NCBI RefSeq assembly: GCF_036689865.1
Contig: NZ_JBAHUQ010000033.1
Coordinates: 1-64,000 of the forward strand
DNA length: 64,000 nt
Direction of reading: 5' to 3'
Source: Magnetococcus sp. PR-3
GTDB taxonomy: Bacteria > Pseudomonadota > Magnetococcia > Magnetococcales > Magnetococcaceae
Position numbers and translations under genes: made by a program. The first letter of the stretch is position 1. Each line of letters starts with the position of its first letter. This document shows positions 1 to 8,007 of the stretch, piece after piece. The notes under the pieces are model-generated. The model saw nothing but the letters and a program-made list of their open reading frames with translations, searched no databases and was not told where the DNA came from.

Positions 1-96
1 CGCTACAAACCTCTAAGCTTGGTTCCAATTGATAAGTATAAAAAGTCTGTTTTGAAGCGGTTTGGTTTGACTCGCTTCGCCCAGAGCCGTGTGTGA
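1..96 (+). CDS. C-terminal end of an unidentified protein (cut by window start)
   Basis: A frame is open from the first base to a TGA at 94-96 and encodes 31 residues ending in TRFAQSRV. The segment is basic and has a normal protein-like composition, so it is probably the tail of a plus-strand gene that begins outside the window. It converges with the HD-GYP gene at 169. A short palindrome at about 102-116 (GGCTTAA/TTAAGCC) lies between the two stops. No family can be named from so short a piece, and the reading could be chance. Confidence 0.4.
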   Translation, partial: RYKPLSLVPIDKYKKSVLKRFGLTRFAQSRV

Positions 97-168
97 AATA
101 GGCTTAATTTAAGCCAGTTAAAAAGAATAAATAAGGCATGTCTGTTCTCAAATGGCACAAAATTCCGC

Positions 169-1224
169 TTAGATCGGCAGGTAACTCTGTGCGGGGTGAG
201 GCAGGGCGTGATGGGGTAACTCTTTAACGATGGTGTAGTTCTTCTGATTTTGGAAATCAGCCAAATTAACGAGATTTTCAGACGTTAACGGTGCTTGACC
301 ACGGTCTTGCACAACGCGAATGACCGGGTGGAGTAGCGTGTCCCGATTGATGAGTGCAACGATGCCTATAGAGCCCCCTGCCAGCTGCACAATGGTACCC
401 ACAGGGTAGACACCAATGCATTGAATAAAGCTCTCAACAATGGTGCGATCATATTTTGTTTCACTGAGTTTTAAAAGAAAGCGCAACCCGGCCTTGGGTT
501 CCTGAAGTACTTGTTTGCTGTGGGTTGCGTTGTAGCTGTCATAAGCATCCACAATGGCTGAAGCTCGGCCAACCCAGCTGATTTGCTGAGCTTTAAGGGC
601 TTTTGGATAGCCGCTGCCATCCAAATGTTCATGGTGTTGCGCCACCACATCTGCCAGTTCTGGCTTTAATGTGCTATGGCGTTGCATGATCACCACAGAA
701 AGGTCTACATGGGAGCGGCGTAGTAAAGCTTCCTGTTTGTTGCTTGGTCTGTTTAGATTGGCAATTTCATCCGGAAGTTTGGCATAGCCAATATCATGTC
801 GCAGGCCAATAACACCAATATCTTGAATCTCTTGTTCACTTTTTCCCTGCCGCTTGTACAGGGCCATTAAATAGACGGCAACATTCATCGAGTGACTAAA
901 GATACGGTCATGTTTGCGGGTTAAGGTTGAAAGGGTTAATAAACTCAGTTCATCTTCAATAATTGAGGTCACCATACCCTGTACAGCTTGCCGCATACTT
1001 AAAATATCCACCCCTCCCTCTTGGCGGATGTGCTGTATGGCTTGGGAGACCGCACTTTTTGCTTTGACGACCAGTGAACTGGCTTCTTGCAGATGGTTCC
1101 AACGTTTATGCAGGGAAGGGAGCGGCTGGGTAGAGATATCCGAGCTCGGGGTCTCACCCAGCGCTTGTATTTGTGCCATGAGCTCCTGTTCTGATATCTC
1201 TTGATTGGCTTTGTCGCGATGCAT
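169..1224 (-). CDS. HD-GYP domain protein (probable cyclic-di-GMP phosphodiesterase, variant active site)
   Basis: The 351-residue protein has an N-terminal helical region of about 100 residues without a recognisable sensor and then an HD-GYP domain (about 100-300). H111, the HD pair H143-D144, H172, the HHE triad at 197-199 and the GYP motif at 205-207 are visible, so the metal site looks intact. The lysine that normally follows HDIG (HDIGK) is replaced by tyrosine (Y147). No receiver domain is present, so input may come through the N-terminal region or a partner. The family hydrolyses cyclic-di-GMP in the cytosol; activity of this variant is inferred. The next gene on the same strand is 104 bp upstream. 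Confidence 0.85.
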   Translation of the reverse strand: MHRDKANQEISEQELMAQIQALGETPSSDISTQPLPSLHKRWNHLQEASSLVVKAKSAVSQAIQHIRQEGGVDILSMRQAVQGMVTSIIEDELSLLTLSTLTRKHDRIFSHSMNVAVYLMALYKRQGKSEQEIQDIGVIGLRHDIGYAKLPDEIANLNRPSNKQEALLRRSHVDLSVVIMQRHSTLKPELADVVAQHHEHLDGSGYPKALKAQQISWVGRASAIVDAYDSYNATHSKQVLQEPKAGLRFLLKLSETKYDRTIVESFIQCIGVYPVGTIVQLAGGSIGIVALINRDTLLHPVIRVVQDRGQAPLTSENLVNLADFQNQKNYTIVKELPHHALPHPAQSYLPI

Positions 1225-1328
1225 AACAGTGGCTCGGTCGTTAGAATGTTAGCTTCAAAGAAATAACCTGAAAGATGTTTTAAAAAAAACGGCTTATACG
1301 GTAAACCACTTCTTTTTATGTCTAAGCT

Positions 1329-3653
1329 TCAAGCCAAGGGTAGGCGTAAGATAAACTCAGCACCCTGGGGGCCATTGCGTGCTTCGATCTGACCATTCAT
1401 ATGTTCAGTAATAATCATACGGCCCATATATAGGCCAATACCTGTACCGCGGTTGTCATCTTTGGTGGTGAAGTATGGATCAAAGATCTTCTCTAAGATC
1501 GCCGCTTCAATGCCGCCCCCATTATCTTTAATACGCAGCTCTGCCCACGCATCTTGTGTATGAATGCTTAGGCCAATCCAACCTTTTTCTTGCCGTTGCG
1601 CATGATCTAAAATGGCATCTTTGGCGTTACTTAATACCACCAGCACCACTTGGCAAAATTCACGGGTATAGCCCATAACCTGTAGGGGCTCACTGTCGGT
1701 CAATTCCACACAGATCTCATGGTGGTTCATAGCACTGCGTACCAATTCAATAGCCTGGGCTGTTGCATCGGGCAGATCAAAGGGCTCCATCACCCTGTCA
1801 GGTTTAAAGAAGTTGCGGAAATCATCAATGGTGCGAGACATATTTTTAACCAGGCCCATCACCTGATTGCACTTGTCATTCATAATCTCTTCGGTGAGTT
1901 CATTATCCGCATGTTGATCACGTAAATTATGAATCATCAGGCCCAGTGCTGAAATAGGTTGGCGCCATTGGTGGGCAATATTCCCCATCATTTCCCCCAT
2001 GGCCGCCAAGCGGGCTTGGTGCATCATGAGCACATCTTTTTGGCGATTCTTCTCAACCTCATCATTAATTCGGTTTTCCAACTCTGTATTAAGGCGCTCA
2101 ACCTCTCTTTGGTGCGCACGCAGTTTATCATTGGCCTGTTGCAGCTCTTCAAGGGTCAGTTTCAGTTGCTGCTCTTGGTTGCGTCGTTCGGTCTGGTCTG
2201 CGTAGACCGCAATAATCTCACCATTGGGAAGGGCGAATACACGGTTTTCTACCCACAAGGTGATCTTCTTATCATCATATAGCGTGGTCGGTAGTACACG
2301 CGATTTGCCATCTTGGTGGACCTGCTGAAACAGCTCAAACAGGCCCATCTCCTTAATGGATGGAAAAACCTGTGTAACACGTTGGCCCATTAAGGCTTCT
2401 CTAGAAGTTTGACAAACCTGCTCGCCATGGCGATTTAAATCATGAAAAATAAAATCTGCACCATCTTGGATCGGTTTGTAAACAGCCACACCAACCTCAA
2501 TGGTCTCAAAAAGGGTACGGTAGCGTGCTTCACTACTGCTTAACTGCTCCGTACGTAACTCTACTCGGTTGCGTAAAGTCCGGTTCCAAAAAACGACACT
2601 TAGAATGATAGCAAGCAGCAAAAGGGACCCACTGCTGATGAGATAAATCAAGCCCTGCTGTCTTTGAATCTCTTCTTGCTGTGGGTCGAATAAAAAGAGG
2701 GTTGGATCAAATGTTCCTTTGACCAGTCCACTATCTTTTAATTGTTGATGCATCTGTGCCCAACGTTCGTTATTGAGCTGCCCTAAAGGAATAACCGGGT
2801 AGTGGGTTAATCTTCTGACTTGATCGGCCAGAAACAGGTTAAATCCTTCTCGGTCTGTCAGGGGATGGGTGCGAGACATTTGGGAAATACGAAGGGCAAT
2901 TTCCCGGGGATGATCCAGTGCATAACGCCACCCTTTTAAAGATGCGGTAACAAAACGGGTTACCTTATCTCGATCATTTTCCAGCATCTTTCTGCTGGTA
3001 AAAATGGAGTCTCCCATAAAATGAATGCCAAAATTGGCCGGGTGTAACTGCTCAATAGCTTGACCTTGTTGCTTGGCTTCCCACAGAACAGAAAAAAGAT
3101 AGCCAGGAAAGGCATCAATATTTCCTGCAAAAAGCATTTTACTATTGAGGTTGTCACGCCGGTCTAAAGAGGGAGGCAGTTTAGAGAAATTAGCCCCATA
3201 TTTTCGCAATAAGGCACCCAGTTCAACATGGGGAATATCACCAGTAAAGTGACGTATATTTAGGCCTTCTAACTGTTTAGGGTGGGATATCTTTAAGCCG
3301 GGTCGTAAAAAAATAGCGGTTGGACTTTGCTGAAAAATAGAGGCGGTAACCACCAACTGTGAACCCTGATCTGCGGCAACCAGAATATCTGCAGCACCCA
3401 CACCAAAATCAGCACGCTGTTCAGCGACCTCTTTGGTGGGTTTGAGTAGAGGCGCGCTGGTTTGAAAGGCAGATCGAATGTCGACATCCAACCCTGCATC
3501 TTTGTAAAAACCCATCCAATGCGCGGCGTAATAACCTGCAAATTGAAATTGATGATCCCAGCGCAGTTGCAGGGATACACGATCCAGAGCCAGAGCAGAG
3601 GTGGCTGGTAAGAGAAAGAGTCCAGCAATAATTAAGGGAAGCAACCGTTCCAT
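1329..3653 (-). CDS. Sensor histidine kinase with periplasmic NMT1/THI5-like binding domain and PAS domain
   Basis: The 774-residue protein starts with a signal sequence (1-22), followed by a SsuA/THI5-like solute-binding domain (about 24-320), a transmembrane helix (about 335-356), a PAS domain (about 375-490), a coiled coil and a histidine kinase core. H561 lies in NIAHQWRQP, a His box typical of HWE-unlike HisKA kinases of this group. The ATP-binding boxes DNGGGIE and GTGIGL are intact, so the kinase should be active. NMT1-type domains bind small pyrimidine-, sulfonate- or nitrate-like ligands; the ligand here is unknown. No receiver is fused to it. The gene is divergent from hypC, and the nearest separate receiver is the gene at 8008-9492. 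A role in controlling the hydrogenase genes is inferred from position only. Confidence 0.88.
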   Translation of the reverse strand: MERLLPLIIAGLFLLPATSALALDRVSLQLRWDHQFQFAGYYAAHWMGFYKDAGLDVDIRSAFQTSAPLLKPTKEVAEQRADFGVGAADILVAADQGSQLVVTASIFQQSPTAIFLRPGLKISHPKQLEGLNIRHFTGDIPHVELGALLRKYGANFSKLPPSLDRRDNLNSKMLFAGNIDAFPGYLFSVLWEAKQQGQAIEQLHPANFGIHFMGDSIFTSRKMLENDRDKVTRFVTASLKGWRYALDHPREIALRISQMSRTHPLTDREGFNLFLADQVRRLTHYPVIPLGQLNNERWAQMHQQLKDSGLVKGTFDPTLFLFDPQQEEIQRQQGLIYLISSGSLLLLAIILSVVFWNRTLRNRVELRTEQLSSSEARYRTLFETIEVGVAVYKPIQDGADFIFHDLNRHGEQVCQTSREALMGQRVTQVFPSIKEMGLFELFQQVHQDGKSRVLPTTLYDDKKITLWVENRVFALPNGEIIAVYADQTERRNQEQQLKLTLEELQQANDKLRAHQREVERLNTELENRINDEVEKNRQKDVLMMHQARLAAMGEMMGNIAHQWRQPISALGLMIHNLRDQHADNELTEEIMNDKCNQVMGLVKNMSRTIDDFRNFFKPDRVMEPFDLPDATAQAIELVRSAMNHHEICVELTDSEPLQVMGYTREFCQVVLVVLSNAKDAILDHAQRQEKGWIGLSIHTQDAWAELRIKDNGGGIEAAILEKIFDPYFTTKDDNRGTGIGLYMGRMIITEHMNGQIEARNGPQGAEFILRLPLA

Positions 3654-3967
3654 GTAGCGGTTCCGTATGACGATGATGTAGATAGCTTTATCTTACCTTT
3701 TTCCTACATAAATGATTGTGGAGAAACAGCACGTTAAAATCCACTGTTATATGGTTTAGTTAGGCTGCGCCCTCTTTTTATGTCATAACCTGTAGTCTTT
3801 TGGAGTCGCAGGCCTTAATGATGGTTCATGTAAATTTGTCACCATTAAACATTATTATGCTGTAGAAAGTGGGTGTGTGTGTCTTATCGCTAGCGACAGT
3901 ACGGATAAACTATGTTTAGGTTGTCTGATTTCTTAATGTATGAAAACAGATAGAAATTTTACAGTCA

Positions 3968-4003
3968 TATAATAAACGTGCACCATACATGTTTGAAATG
4001 TAT
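3968..4003 (+). promoter_or_regulatory. Candidate promoter and operator of the hyp operon
   Basis: The 505-bp space between the divergent kinase gene and hypC holds no gene. It contains a perfect TATAAT at 3968-3973 with no good -35 hexamer 16-18 bp upstream, which suggests activator-dependent use. Just downstream is the inverted repeat ATACAT-N7-ATGTAT (3985-3990 and 3998-4003), placed where a repressor or activator could bind over the start site. The rest of the interval is AT-rich; only the stem-loop at 4044 stands out. The promoter call is inference. Confidence 0.4.
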
Positions 4004-4043
4004 AACTTTCTATAACCTATAATAAAAAACGATTTGCACCGGT

Positions 4044-4084
4044 AGGGGGGCTTGGCTTACTGTTTTTTGTGTGCCCCCTTTTTT
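4044..4084 (+). terminator. Leader stem-loop with T-run upstream of hypC
   Basis: GGGGGC (4046-4051) pairs with GCCCCC (4073-4078), extended by a G-T and an A-T pair, with a loop of about 21 nt and a run of six T. It has the form of an intrinsic terminator in the plus direction, yet no plus-strand gene lies upstream. It therefore sits in the presumed leader of the hyp operon, 75 bp before hypC, and could act as an attenuator or end a short leader RNA. Confidence 0.45.
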
Positions 4085-4158
4085 AAAGATGATGATAGAC
4101 CCTTTCTTTAATCCATTTTAAACACCCTCTTCAAACATCAAATGAAGGAGCGTGCCCC

Positions 4159-4422
4159 ATGTGTCTGGGCATTCCTATGGAAGTGACAAGTGTGGATGGT
4201 TTTTTGGCTCAATGTGCCGCAAAAGGCGTTACCCGTGAGGTAAGCCTGTTTATGCTGCAGCATGAGACCATCGAGCCAGGTGATCATGTGATGGTACATG
4301 TGGGATATGCCATTCAAAAGATGAGTGAGGCAGAAGCCCGATCCACTTGGGAACTGCTGGATGAAACCATGGCTGTTCTTGATGGTGCTGACCCCTCCCG
4401 ATCAGGACCATCCGATGCATGA
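4159..4422 (+). CDS. hypC: Hydrogenase assembly chaperone HypC
   Basis: The 87-residue protein starts with MCLGIPMEV, the HypC/HupF signature. Cys2 is the residue that holds the Fe(CN)2CO unit and contacts the hydrogenase large-subunit precursor. HypC works with HypD in building and delivering the iron centre in the cytosol. The length is normal for the family. AAGGAG at 4144-4149 is the ribosome site. The stop overlaps the start of hypA by 8 bp, so the two are translated together. It is the first gene of hypCABDE. Confidence 0.97.
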   Translation: MCLGIPMEVTSVDGFLAQCAAKGVTREVSLFMLQHETIEPGDHVMVHVGYAIQKMSEAEARSTWELLDETMAVLDGADPSRSGPSDA

Positions 4423-4813
4423 GCTCTCCCTCTGTTATGGGCTTTTGGATCAAGTGCAACGGGTTGCTGAGCAAAATCAAGCCACTTTGGTTACCCGTAT
4501 TACCCTACAGGTTGGCCCCTTAAGTGGGGCTGAGCCAGATTTGATCGCCTCGGCCTTTACGGTGGCTTCGGCCGGGACCGTGGCGGAAGGGGCTGAGCTT
4601 ATTACAGAACGGGCACCTGTCATCGTTGTCTGTAACGAGTGCGGTGAGCGGGGGGAGGTCCCAACGAACAAGTTGTTGTGTCCTGCCTGCGGAGGGTGGC
4701 AAACGCGGGTTGAAAGTGGTGATGAACTGATTATGTCTTCTCTGGAGTTGGAGAAGGATGATGCCGTTGATGAAACGGCAGAAAACGAAGATAAGGTGAA
4801 ACCAGATGTGTGA
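4415..4813 (+). CDS. hypA: Hydrogenase nickel incorporation protein HypA
   Basis: The start at 4415 gives 132 residues beginning MHELSL, the conserved HypA N-terminus in which His2 binds nickel. A longer frame from 4325 is an extension inside hypC and is rejected. A zinc site is formed by C73, C76, C89 and C92. HypA takes nickel with HypB and inserts it into the large subunit. The C-terminus has an acidic tail (about 112-132) longer than usual. It overlaps hypC by 8 bp and hypB by 8 bp. Confidence 0.96.
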   Translation: MHELSLCYGLLDQVQRVAEQNQATLVTRITLQVGPLSGAEPDLIASAFTVASAGTVAEGAELITERAPVIVVCNECGERGEVPTNKLLCPACGGWQTRVESGDELIMSSLELEKDDAVDETAENEDKVKPDV

Positions 4814-5642
4814 TACCTGTGGATGTAATCTCACCCCCGGAACGACCGAGGCGGATGGTCACCACAGCACGGAAACCGTTGCTGTGATGGAAGGTTTGAT
4901 GGCCAATAATGACCGTCGAGCTGCCCATAACCGAGTTCATTTTGATGGCCACCGGGTTTTGGCGGTTAATCTTATGTCTTCGCCCGGCTCTGGCAAAACA
5001 GCCTTGTTGGAAGCCACCATTGCCGCACTAAAAGATGAGATCCGCATTGCGGTGGTGGAAGGGGACCTTGAGACGGAAAATGATGCGGAGCGCATTCGAG
5101 CTCAAGGGGTTCCCGCTGTACAAATTGCCACAGGCAATGCTTGTCATCTGGATGCAGGGATGGTCCATGACGCACTGCATGAATTGAATTTGGAAGAGCT
5201 TGACCTGCTGTTTGTAGAGAATGTTGGTAATTTGGTCTGTCCGGCGGGATTTGACTTAGGGCACCATCATGACGTGGTGTTGCTGTCAGTGACCGAAGGT
5301 GACGACAAGCCCAGTAAATACCCAGTGATGTTTCGCCAGGCTGAGCTGATGCTCTTGAGCAAATGTGATCTCTTGGCTGTGCTGGATGATTTTGAGCCAG
5401 CCAAAGCAGAGAAAAATTTACGCGCTTTGGCCAATGGCGCTCCGATCATGGAAATTTCAGCCCGAAAAAATATCGGTATGGATGCTTGGTTTAATTGGTT
5501 GCGTCAGGCGATGGCTGATCATCGAGTAAAAGTGGCGGCACTGCCTGAAGGTGGACATCACCACCATCACCATGACGGGGATGAGGGGCATGCCCATGAC
5601 GATCATCACCATCACCACCATCATCATGGTGCCTCATCATGA
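4806..5642 (+). CDS. hypB: Hydrogenase nickel GTPase HypB with C-terminal histidine-rich tail
   Basis: The 278-residue GTPase supplies nickel to HypA. The N-terminus carries the high-affinity CxxCGC motif (C2, C5, C7). The P-loop is SSPGSGKT at 58-65, and the dimer metal site residues C113, H114 and C145 are present. Residues 251-274 contain 16 histidines in 24 positions, broken by Asp, Gly and Ala. In rhizobial HypB a comparable nickel-storage stretch lies near the N-terminus, after the CxxC motif; here it is at the extreme C-terminus. The gene overlaps hypA by 8 bp and hypD by 4 bp (ATGA). Confidence 0.97.
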   Translation: MCDTCGCNLTPGTTEADGHHSTETVAVMEGLMANNDRRAAHNRVHFDGHRVLAVNLMSSPGSGKTALLEATIAALKDEIRIAVVEGDLETENDAERIRAQGVPAVQIATGNACHLDAGMVHDALHELNLEELDLLFVENVGNLVCPAGFDLGHHHDVVLLSVTEGDDKPSKYPVMFRQAELMLLSKCDLLAVLDDFEPAKAEKNLRALANGAPIMEISARKNIGMDAWFNWLRQAMADHRVKVAALPEGGHHHHHHDGDEGHAHDDHHHHHHHHGASS

Positions 5643-6733
5643 GCGATGCCAAAGTATGGTTAGATAAGCTTAAAAAGCTTCCTCAACCCGAAGGCAAGCT
5701 CGCCATCATGAATGTCTGTGGTGGCCATGAACGTTCCATTACCATGGCAGGCCTACGGGGCATTTTACCTGACTTTGTTAAACTGGTTCCTGGGCCTGGA
5801 TGCCCTGTCTGTATCTGTCCTGAAGGGGATATCCATGCGGCGATCCGCTTGGGGATGGAAGATAAGGTTCTACTTTGTGCCTTTGGTGACATGTTGCGGG
5901 TACCCATTAATCGAGGCCATGCAGAGGTCCGTTCTTTAGAGCAAGCTCATGCGAATGGTGCGGATGTTCGCCCGGTGGCTTCACCCATGGAAGCGGTGGC
6001 CTTGGCCAAGCAGAACCCTGACCGAGAGGTGGTGTTCTTTGCAGCAGGCTTTGAGACTACCATGGCGCCGGTTGCGGCCATGATTGCAGAGGGGCCCCCC
6101 AAGAACCTAACCGTGTGGCTGTCAGGGCGGTTGACGTGGCCAGCCGTGGCGATGCTGCTGGATAGTGGGGAGCCTGGTTTTGACTGTTTGGTGGCTCCGG
6201 GCCATGTCTCTACAGTTATGGGGCCCGAAGAGTGGTCATTTGTTTGGGAAAAACATGGTATTCCTGCTGCGGTTGCTGGTTTTCAGCCAGAATCCCTGGT
6301 TGCAGCTTTCTATTCGGTCATGCGTCAGAAGGCTGAAGGCAAGCCGATGTTGGATAACTGCTACCCAGAAGTGGTGAAAGCAGGGGGAAATCCCACAGCA
6401 AAAGGGATTTTGGAAAAAGTGTTTGAAGTGGTGGATTCACCTTGGCGCGGTGTGGGTACCATTCCCGCTTCTGGTTATCAGATCCGAGCTGAGTTTGGGG
6501 CATGGGATGCACGTCAGCGTTTTCCCCATCAGGATCGGGATGAAGGGGATTCAGAAATGCCCCCAGGCTGTGACTGTGCCAGTGTTGTTTTGGGTAAAAT
6601 GGAACCTGTTGCTTGCCGTCTTTATGAAGCTGCTTGTACCCCAAGAACCCCCGTTGGTCCATGCATGGTATCGGATGAAGGCGCTTGCCGCATCTGGTGG
6701 AGCGGTGGTGTTAGAAAATCCACAAACGCGTAA
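5639..6733 (+). CDS. hypD: Hydrogenase iron-centre assembly protein HypD
   Basis: The 364-residue protein is the scaffold, with HypC, on which the Fe(CN)2CO unit is built. The conserved motif NVCGGHE (C27) and the cysteine cluster GPGCPVCIC (C55, C58, C60) are present. Further cysteines near the C-terminus (PPGCDCASV and later) complete the [4Fe-4S] site. The length matches the family. The start ATG overlaps the hypB stop. A 129-bp gap separates it from hypE and no terminator is seen there, so one transcript is likely. Confidence 0.97.
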   Translation: MSDAKVWLDKLKKLPQPEGKLAIMNVCGGHERSITMAGLRGILPDFVKLVPGPGCPVCICPEGDIHAAIRLGMEDKVLLCAFGDMLRVPINRGHAEVRSLEQAHANGADVRPVASPMEAVALAKQNPDREVVFFAAGFETTMAPVAAMIAEGPPKNLTVWLSGRLTWPAVAMLLDSGEPGFDCLVAPGHVSTVMGPEEWSFVWEKHGIPAAVAGFQPESLVAAFYSVMRQKAEGKPMLDNCYPEVVKAGGNPTAKGILEKVFEVVDSPWRGVGTIPASGYQIRAEFGAWDARQRFPHQDRDEGDSEMPPGCDCASVVLGKMEPVACRLYEAACTPRTPVGPCMVSDEGACRIWWSGGVRKSTNA

Positions 6734-6862
6734 GTAATACCTGTTTTTTCACGATGAGAGATCGGTGGGTGTGGGCGGCTTATGGAAACAACCCCAAATG
6801 GTGTTTTTTTCCAGCTTTAACCTGCTGACTTTTGGTGTCTGACTCAAGCAAGAGGTCTATTC

Positions 6863-7867
6863 ATGGAACACACGCATATTCTGTTGGCGCACGGTAATGG
6901 TGGGCGTTTTATGCATGAGTTGATCAGTGAGATCTTTGCGGGTGGGTTAGGGGATGTCGGTCCTAACACCCAGTTGGATGCCGCACCTGTCACTTTACCC
7001 TTTGATGGACAACTGCTTACCACAACCGATGGTTTTACCGTGCAGCCTTTGGAATTCCCTGGTGGGGATATCGGTTCTCTCGCGGTGCACGGTACGGTCA
7101 ATGATCTGTCTGTGGCTGGGGCAGATCCTGTCTCTTTAACCTTGAACGCCTTTATTGAAGAGGGAACAGAGGTCGCTTTATTGAGGCGTCTTGTTGCTTC
7201 AATGGCGGATGCTGCACGGGATGCAGGGGTGCGCATTGTTGCCGGAGATACCAAGATTTTACGACGGGGTGAAGGGGGCGGGGTCTATTTTGCCACGGCA
7301 GGTATTGGTGTACGCCCTCATCATGTCGAACTGTCCATGGCGCATATTCAAGCGGGTGACAAGCTGTTGGTAAGTGGGCCTGTAGGGGACCATGGTACTG
7401 CGGTCATGTTGGCGCGAGAGGATTTTGGCTTACGCGGTGATCTGCGGTCCGATGCTGCATCGGTACTCCCCATTACCCAGGCTTTGCGGGGTATGTCCGG
7501 GGTTCGTTTTATGCGGGACCCTACACGGGGTGGCATTGCAACCGTCTCCCATGAACTGGCGCAATCCACAGGTTTGAAAGTTCGTCTTTTGGAGGCTGCG
7601 CTACCGGTACGAGAGCCAGTTAAAGCTGTCTGTGAAATTTTGGGGTATGATCCCTATTATTTGGCGTGTGAGGGGCGTGTCGTGGCTGTGGTCTCTGCTG
7701 AAGAGGCTGAGCAGGCACTCATGGCCATGCACGGGGCAGGTGCGACAGAGGCGGCGATTGTGGGTAGCGTTGAAACCGGTCAGGCTCAGGCGATTGTAGA
7801 AACAGAGCTTGGTGGCGAGCGTATGTTGTTGGAGCTGGAAGATGATCCCCTGCCCAGGATCTGTTAG
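6863..7867 (+). CDS. hypE: Hydrogenase carbamoyl dehydratase HypE
   Basis: The 334-residue protein ends in PRIC. The terminal cysteine (C334) is carbamoylated by HypF and dehydrated to thiocyanate to provide the cyanide ligands. The AIRS/PurM-type ATP-binding fold is recognisable (GDIGSLAVHGTVNDL and DPTRGG). Its partner HypF is not in the window, although active HypE requires it. This gene ends the hypCABDE run and converges with the receiver gene at 8008. Confidence 0.97.
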   Translation: MEHTHILLAHGNGGRFMHELISEIFAGGLGDVGPNTQLDAAPVTLPFDGQLLTTTDGFTVQPLEFPGGDIGSLAVHGTVNDLSVAGADPVSLTLNAFIEEGTEVALLRRLVASMADAARDAGVRIVAGDTKILRRGEGGGVYFATAGIGVRPHHVELSMAHIQAGDKLLVSGPVGDHGTAVMLAREDFGLRGDLRSDAASVLPITQALRGMSGVRFMRDPTRGGIATVSHELAQSTGLKVRLLEAALPVREPVKAVCEILGYDPYYLACEGRVVAVVSAEEAEQALMAMHGAGATEAAIVGSVETGQAQAIVETELGGERMLLELEDDPLPRIC

Positions 7868-8007
7868 GAGCGATGCTTTGTTTGTGGTGTCTGTCGCTGC
7901 ACCTATACACCTTCTCTGGTGAACCACTGGTAGGTCAGGATCTGTTTACCCAACAAAACAATAAGGGTTTGTCTCTAACCCCTATGGCATCCCCCTTAGG
8001 CCGGTGG

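Noticed and set aside
1959-2282. 107-residue plus-strand frame inside the sensor kinase gene
   Set aside because: It is a shadow of a well-supported kinase, and its composition fits no protein.
4325-4414. N-terminal extension of hypA upstream of MHELSL
   Set aside because: It lies inside hypC in another frame, and HypA needs its His2 at the true N-terminus.
5556-5630. Histidine stretch of HypB as a cloning tag
   Set aside because: It is broken by Asp, Gly, Glu and Ala and is followed at once by hypD in normal overlap, so it is natural.
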